From Hydra vulgaris (lineage: Eukaryota > Cnidaria > Hydrozoa > Anthoathecata > Hydridae): a stretch of DNA of 64,000 bases. The notes beneath the pieces were generated by a model. It was not told where the DNA came from, did not search any database, and worked only from the letters and a program-made list of their open reading frames with translations. The translations under genes and the position numbers were made by a program. The stretch is taken from assembly GCF_038396675.1 (NCBI RefSeq), contig NC_088934.1, forward strand, positions 33,105,001-33,169,000, in the 5' to 3' direction. Below are positions 58,811 through 64,000 of the stretch, in pieces; position 1 is the first letter of the stretch, and each line of letters begins with the position of its first letter.

Positions 58811-58951
58811 AAGGGCCGGGAGGCATCCCAACTTTTTCTTAAGGACCTTTTTTTTTTTAAGAAAATTCTTGATATGGAAGACTTTTTTTAAGAATTGACG
58901 ATTGTGCTCTAACCCCTCACCCCCACTTCGAAACTCGTGTCCTCGGCCCTG
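58811..58951. mobile_element. Candidate hAT-like MITE, about 140 bp
   Basis: AAGGGCCGGGAGG on the left is matched by an inverted CAGGGCCGAGGA on the right, with T- and A-rich sequence between. The ends resemble the CAGGGCCGG terminus of the hAT at 50091-53824. No clear target duplication, so this is tentative. Confidence 0.35.
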
Positions 58952-59489
58952 ATATATACAATTATATATATAGAAATGTAAATATGATGCAATTCTATTT
59001 TTCAGTTGAAAATGCTTTTATAAGAGTAGCTTCAAAAAAATTTATTTTAATAAATAATAATTAATAGCAATTAAATTTAAACCAATAAGTTACTGTATAT
59101 TCGTTGAAAATACATGTAAGTACATGTGCAGTGGCGTAGGAAGGTCACGAAAGTTGGGGGAGCTAAAAACATATGTTAAGAATAAAAAAATCCTAAATTT
59201 CGTATGATACAGCAAAATAGATAAAAATGATCTATTTATTCAATTATTTATCACACGCAACATGATTAATCATCTTTTTAACGCGATCAGTCATCTTTTG
59301 CCAGCCCACATTCATTTAAAAAATAACTAGTATGCAATGGTATCTTAAACAGTTTCATGGGTAAACTTTTCCATGGTGTTATTTAATTGTGATTGAGTCA
59401 TTGCAGACTGGAAAATTATAATTTTGTTGTTGCTATCATAAAAGTTTTTTTAAAACTGTTTAGGAAATGGGGGAGTGGGGGGCTATTAA

Positions 59490-59546
59490 CTAATCACACT
59501 GAAATACTGATATTAATTAAAAATATCAGTATTTCAGTGTGATTAG
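59490..59546. repeat. Perfect hairpin, 25-bp arms, 7-base loop
   Basis: The left arm 59490-59514 (starts CTAATCACACTGAAATAC) is perfectly complementary to 59522-59546, with loop AATTAAA. It is placed just beyond the 3' side of the Penelope-like remnant. It could fold as a small RNA precursor or be a local inverted duplication. Confidence 0.9.
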
Positions 59547-59640
59547 CTCAGACCGTCGTCAGACGGAAGATAAAATGCAATCAAAGTATCACTATAAAGC
59601 GTATCTAAAAACCCTTAAGGAAGGCATTGTAAAGATGAAC

Positions 59641-60800
59641 TGACGTAAGGCAAAAACTATTTTGATGTATGAATGATTTTTTTTTTAAAAAAAGAGGTCT
59701 ATTTGATGCGGTTCTAACACCGTTGTCCTTGTTCAAATTGCGTTAGAAAGCACTTTGTCTCATGATTCGTTTGTGCATATTTGATCTCAAGGGATTCTCA
59801 TATTTTTCTTACTTGGTAGTATGAATTAGGTGTGACTGTTTTGGGATGCATTCAACTTTCTTTTTTGTTTCTCCGATATAAACCCCACCGCATGAATACA
59901 TTAGCTTATATACACCCGAATCGCTCTTTGGTATTAACTTGGATTTATTATTACATAAATTGTTTTTAAAGTTAGCGGTGTTCTAAATATAACTTTAACA
60001 TTGTATTTTTTTTGAGTTCTTTTCTTTACTTTGATCCTAGGTTTGGAATCCATGGGCATTTTAGTGTTGTACAACCATTTTCTGTTCTATCTGCGACTAC
60101 ATCAACAGGATTGTTTTTAATTTTGAGATTTTTTGTTACAAGCTTTAACTTTTTTAAGGCCACTTTTGACAAACATACTTATTATAATTTAGATTTCATC
60201 TTTTTTTTGGAGAACAAATATTTTGTGGTTCCTAATATATAACCTATAAAGACTCCATAAGTTATTGCAGGATTATTGTTTGAATTTGGTTTTATTTGTA
60301 TAATCATAATATATAACCTTTAGAGACTCCATAAGTTATTGCAGGATTATTATTTGAATTTGGTTTTATTTGTATAATCATAATTTCAGATTTTAGATGG
60401 ATCCTCTTGTTTTCTCTATTCAATATTTTGGAGAACAAATATTTTGTGGCTCTTAATTTATAACCTATAAAGTCTCCATAAGTTATTGCAGGATTATTGT
60501 TTGAATTTGGTTTTATTTGTATAATCGTAATTGCAGTTTTTAGATGGATCCTCTTGTTTTCTCTATTCGATATGGATTGAATTATGGGATCTTGTTGATT
60601 TAACAATCCCAAGAATTGGTTGTGTTTTTTTAATGAACCAAATCTCATATGACTGTCATATACATACCTTTTGTATGACTTCGGTGAAAACAAATTAGTT
60701 TTGAAATTTTTAAAGCTTTTGTTTTCAAGTGTCGCAAAAATGCATCAGCAACAACAACCATACGTGATAGTCAAATAGACCCAAATTTGAAATAATTCTA
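59641..60800 (-). pseudogene. Penelope-like element: RT end and GIY-YIG endonuclease, decayed
   Basis: Right to left: VVADAFLRHLENKSF (about 60770-60710), SYKRYVYDSHMRFGSLKKHN (60680-60620), QQDPIIQSISNRENKR, and TIIQIKPNSNNNPAITYG followed by LRATKYLFS (60540-60430). Then CPWIPNLGSK..RKELKKIQ (60060-60010), NNLCNNKSKLIPKSDSG (59965-59920) and the GIY-YIG motif GVYKLMYSCGGVYIGETKKK (59925-59860). This is the Penelope-like order of RT followed by GIY-YIG nuclease. The RT catalytic YVDD reads YVYD. The IIQIKPN...ATKYLFS block is tandemly duplicated (60209-60560). Stops and frameshifts are frequent after the GIY-YIG. Confidence 0.82.
60209..60560. repeat. Tandem duplication inside the Penelope-like remnant
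   Basis: The segment CTCCATAAGTTATTGCAGGA...TTTTATTTGTATAATC occurs three times (about 60250, 60327 and 60475). GGAGAACAAATATTTTGTGG occurs at about 60209 and 60430, and GATGGATCCTCTTGTTTTCTC twice. The copies are over 90 percent alike by eye. Confidence 0.88.
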
Positions 60801-61237
60801 ATTGCTTTTTTATATAAAAAGTAGCATCAATAAAGTCTGAATTCAACAATTATTTATGATTACATTATCAAACTTGTAACACTACAGCGAACTATGCGGG
60901 TTTTTCGGGAGATTATAGTTAGAGTAGATTATGGTATTATGAGCACCTAAAGCAAAAATTGATTTCAAAAATATTTATGTTGGATCTAAAATTTTCGCGA
61001 ATAAACTATTTTTAGGGATCACAGCAAAAGCGGTCATATTACCCAGTCGACTTGGTAATATGAGTACTTTAAATTAGCTTAAAAAAAAAAACAATAATAT
61101 AAAAAATATCATCCTGACAATTAGAACTAATTTATTTAATATAATGATTCGTTATTAACAAAACTTTTTATTAAAAGATCAAATTTTTTACCACTTTTTA
61201 TAGAAACAATATTTTGTTTAAAGCAATAAAAAATATG
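60801..61237. other. Intergenic, no gene recognised
   Basis: AT-rich; no supported frame. Confidence 0.55.
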
Positions 61238-61239
61238 TA

Positions 61240-62179
61240 GGGGAACATGGGGTAAGATGACGAATGGGGCAAGATGACAACCTACAGTTATCTCTTAAGC
61301 AAAACTAAATATAACAGTTGACTTTAGCTGAAAAGGAAGTAGATTAGTTTTACTTGATTTATCAATGGTTTCTTTTTAAATATTATTTTTGTGACGAAAG
61401 TTAAGTATTAAAAAGTTTTTCCGACATTGAGAAAAACACTTTTTATCCTCGTTTTACTTGATTTATTACATCGCTACATCACCAGCTAAAGGTAAGCGAG
61501 AAATTTTTATTTAATTTGATGAAACTGTAAGCTATGCAAGAAGTATTTGGCTATGATAATTTGATTATGTACTGATTCTGATTCATTTTAAAGATTGTAT
61601 TAACCTGGGGCAAGATGACCGGGGCAAGATGGCTTGTCCGTAATCTATATTAAACGGAAGTTTACTTGTACTGTTTGCTATTCTTGTATTGTTCAGTAAT
61701 TATTTTATTACGAAATACAATATTTGTTTGACAATAGTTTTATTTTGTTGCGTTGGAGTTTGCTACAAACTGATTACTAGGTTGTTACTGTTATTTTTTG
61801 CATTGACCGATATAAATGTATAATTTATTAGTTTTAAAAGTTACACCTTTATTTGTATTACTTTTTTAATAAAAAAGAATTTGTGATGATGATTTTTGAG
61901 GCCTTTATAGCTTCATAGAGTTTTCTTTTCTTAAAGTTTTAAACCTTGTTAACTCAAATCGTCATCTTGCCCCGCATACGGGGCAAGATGACGATTTGAG
62001 TTAACATCGTTTAATGAGTTTTTCCTTAGCTAATTTCTACTTTTAGAGTGGTTTTTTGATACATCAGTGACGCGGAATGATTTTTTATCACTTTTAAATC
62101 AAGTTTTAATTTTTGGGACAGATATTGACTAAGATACAGGCGTTTTTCGAAACGTTCGTCATCTTGCCCCATGTTCCCC
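61240..62179. mobile_element. 940-bp TIR element with repeated GGGGCAAGATGAC motif
   Basis: Terminal inverted repeats of 25 bp (one mismatch; outer bases GGGGAACATGGGG) at 61240-61264 and 62155-62179 are flanked by TA on both sides (61238-61239 and 62180-62181). The motif GGGGCAAGATGAC or a close variant occurs seven times in both orientations: two at the left end, two in tandem at about 61608-61632, two as the arms of the hairpin 61948-62005, and one at the right end. No transposase frame is present, so it is non-autonomous. The TA duplication suggests mobilisation by a Tc1/mariner/pogo-type transposase (inference). Confidence 0.88.
61948..62005. repeat. Perfect hairpin, 26-bp arms, 6-base loop
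   Basis: 61948-61973 (GTTAACTCAAATCGTCATC...) is perfectly complementary to 61980-62005, with loop GCATAC. Each arm ends in one copy of the GGGGCAAGATGAC motif, facing the loop. Confidence 0.93.
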
Positions 62180-62181
62180 TA

Positions 62182-62927
62182 TATAATCATTTTTTCAAAT
62201 TCATTAATTCAACCCTTCAAACGATAAAACTACAAATTTTGTGAACTTAAATTACAGAAAGATATCTAGTATTGTAAAAATATTAAATAAATTTTATATA
62301 TTTTGTTTTTATTCAAAGAGAAATTAAAGCCACTACAATTTTACAATTTTAAACTAAGTAATTTCAATGAAAAACATTGGGTAATTTGAGCATGCTCATA
62401 TTACACAAAAATGGTATCGTTAAATAAAGTCAAAACTAAATGTTTCTATCAATGATATATGTAGACCACACGGGTAAAACCACAGATGTCACACTTTTCT
62501 CATTTTGAGAAAAATTGAAATTTAGTGTTAGTGACATCAGATATCTGTTTGTTAATAATGTTATTATAATGTATTAATAATGTATTTAATCAAAAGTATA
62601 TTTTTATGACATTTTAGTCTTAACAAAATATATAAAGTTTTTGTGTTAAATACAAGAATTATTTATTCACAGTTTTCTTTTAAAAACAAGACACTCATTT
62701 TGGACATCTGTTTTTCCATTGTAAATATATCAACTCATACACCTCATTAGCTTATAACCTTTTGGAGCACTTATTATTTTAAAGGTAGATGGTAACACAT
62801 TGTAATATACAACCACAACGTACTTAGTGTGGAAGGGATAATAAAGCCGTCCCCCCTTCCCCAATCTACCTCACCTACCCCTCTTTCTTTTCATAAAAAA
62901 AACACAAATAAAAAATTATATGAAAGT
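62182..62927. other. Intergenic, no gene recognised
   Basis: No supported frame; a C-rich stretch CCCCCCTTCCCC near 62851 precedes the (TACA)n array. Confidence 0.55.
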
Positions 62928-63372
62928 ACATACATACATACATACATACATACATACATACATACATACATACATACATACATACATACATACATACATA
63001 CATACATACATACATACATACATACATACATACATACATACATACATACATACATACATACATACATACATACATACATACATACATACATACATACATA
63101 CATACATACATACATACATACATACATACATACATACATACATACATACATACATACATACATACATACATACATACATACATACATACATACATACATA
63201 CATACATACATACATACATACATACATACATACATACATACATACATACATACATACATACATACATACATACATACATACATACATACATACATACATA
63301 CATACATACATACATACATACATACATACATACATACATACATACATACATACATACATACATACATACATG
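62928..63372. repeat. (TACA)n tetranucleotide array, about 445 bp
   Basis: Pure TACA/CATA units with one GCAT variant at the right end, then a degraded tail (ATATGTATGTAAGTACATACGTACATACA). Same motif and strand phase as the array at 32003-33191. The long frames here are artefacts. Confidence 0.98.
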
Positions 63373-63550
63373 CATACATACATATGTATGTAAGTACATA
63401 CGTACATACATAAATATATATCATTGTTACTTTCAGTTTAAATTTAAGAAAATTTCTAAAATTTATAACTAAATTGTTATAATATTGATATTTATTTCTA
63501 AAAATGTTGTCTTTTAATATTTAGAACAACAAACAATAAATATGGTTATT

Positions 63551-63830
63551 TCATACTCAGCCTATTGCTGTAAAAATAGATTTGAAAAGAGCAATTTTAA
63601 TTTTTTTTTCACAGATTCCCTTAAAATGATCAAGATCTTTGTGAAAAATGAATAATGGCCACTAAACGTGTACAATTTACACCTAGTAAGAATAGTCGCA
63701 TTTGCAGTAAACATTTTAAGTTGGAAGATTTTGATTACCAAAAGAACAGAAACAGGTGTTGAAAAAAGGTGTTGTGCCTTCAATTTTTGAATTTGTTGAG
63801 TTGATGAAAAGTAAGAGACCTAAAAAATAG
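63551..63830 (+). pseudogene. THAP domain fragment (transposon or THAP gene derived)
   Basis: One plus frame, broken by two stops, reads SYSAYCCKNRFEKSN and FNFFFHRFP, then (after TAA) NDQDLCEK, TGA where a Trp is usual, IMATKRVQFTPSKNSRICSK and HFKLEDFDYQ. This is the C2CH THAP zinc finger: the second Cys, the C of SRICSKHF and its H are present, while the first Cys position reads Tyr. A frameshift at about 63745 leads to QKQVLKKGVVPSIFEFVELM and a TAG at 63828. THAP domains start P-element and several other transposases as well as host regulators; the window ends too soon to tell which. Confidence 0.78.
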
Positions 63831-64000
63831 AATCAACTATGCAATGATGATTTAACAAACACTAAAAAAACAATGTGTTCTATCTTAAATAAAGAGTTAA
63901 CAGAGATTACAACTATTAATGCAGTAAACCAAATATTCCTAAACAAATTACCTAAACAAAATTCTCGGCGAATAATTTTTCTTAAAAAAAGATTTAAACT

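Larger units (their letters stand above)
58691..59640. other. Intergenic with small element ends
   Basis: CAGTGGCGTAGGAAGGTC at 59131 looks like a single hAT-type terminus with no partner found. A fold-back candidate (58811-58951) and a perfect hairpin (59490-59546) are listed separately. No coding signal. Confidence 0.5.

Noticed and set aside
62829-63424. Frames of 157-194 codons over the second (TACA)n array
   Set aside because: Same artefact as at 31943-33368.

Overview
This is a nuclear window from an AT-rich animal genome. The mixture of L2/CR1-type LINEs, Penelope-like, hAT, piggyBac, Tc1/mariner and RAG1/Transib-like transposases, long (TA)n and (TACA)n arrays and GT-AG spliced exons inside transposons resembles Hydra or a close hydrozoan relative (inference; no taxonomic marker gene is present). 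I found no intact host protein-coding gene. The only gene that looks functional is a single tRNA-Leu(UAA) at 3672-3754. Nearly all long open frames are fragments of mobile elements or artefacts of microsatellites.

Layout. 1-3.7 kb: minisatellite repeats and a decayed RAG1/Transib-like transposase (+), then the tRNA. 4.7-7.5 kb: a Tc1-like element (DD34E) carrying a complete 1,288-bp DD37E mariner-type element in its 3' part, ending at a (TA)n array. 8.2-9.4 kb: a decayed DDE-type element (-). 11.8-13.55 kb: a decayed piggyBac transposase (+). 14.2-17.35 kb: an EN-RT LINE (-). 18.4-19.3 kb: two copies of a tRNA-derived SINE. 19.8-21.1 kb: a TE-linked ORF with FEN1/PIN-nuclease-like motifs (-). 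24-28.2 kb: two hAT remnants (-). 28-31.9 kb: mostly unassigned, with an integrase-like scrap. 32.0-33.2 kb: a 1.19-kb (TACA)n array.

34.5-42.65 kb: LINE remnants (-). One is split by a 4.9-kb TIR transposon (37463-42364) with a tnp2-like transposase, a possible micro-intron, a spliced terminal exon and a cluster of palindromes. 43.4-48.3 kb: a second RAG1/Transib-like copy (-) split by a 5'-truncated LINE (+). 49.7-58.3 kb: a long L2-type LINE (-) with ORF1 and ORF2, invaded by a 3.7-kb hAT and by a 1,166-bp element flanked by 10-bp target duplications. 59.6-60.8 kb: a Penelope-like element (-). 61.24-62.18 kb: a 940-bp TIR element built around a repeated GGGGCAAGATGAC motif. 62.9-63.4 kb: a second (TACA)n array. 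63.55-63.83 kb: a THAP domain pseudogene.

The clearest biological picture is layered transposition. At least five insertions lie inside older elements, and three of them, when removed conceptually with one target duplication, leave the host LINE frame continuous. A second theme is short, nearly perfect inverted duplications with spacers from 1 to about 15 bp. At least two lie inside transposon coding sequence and look like local template-switch products. All family assignments come from motifs read by eye; no database search was run.
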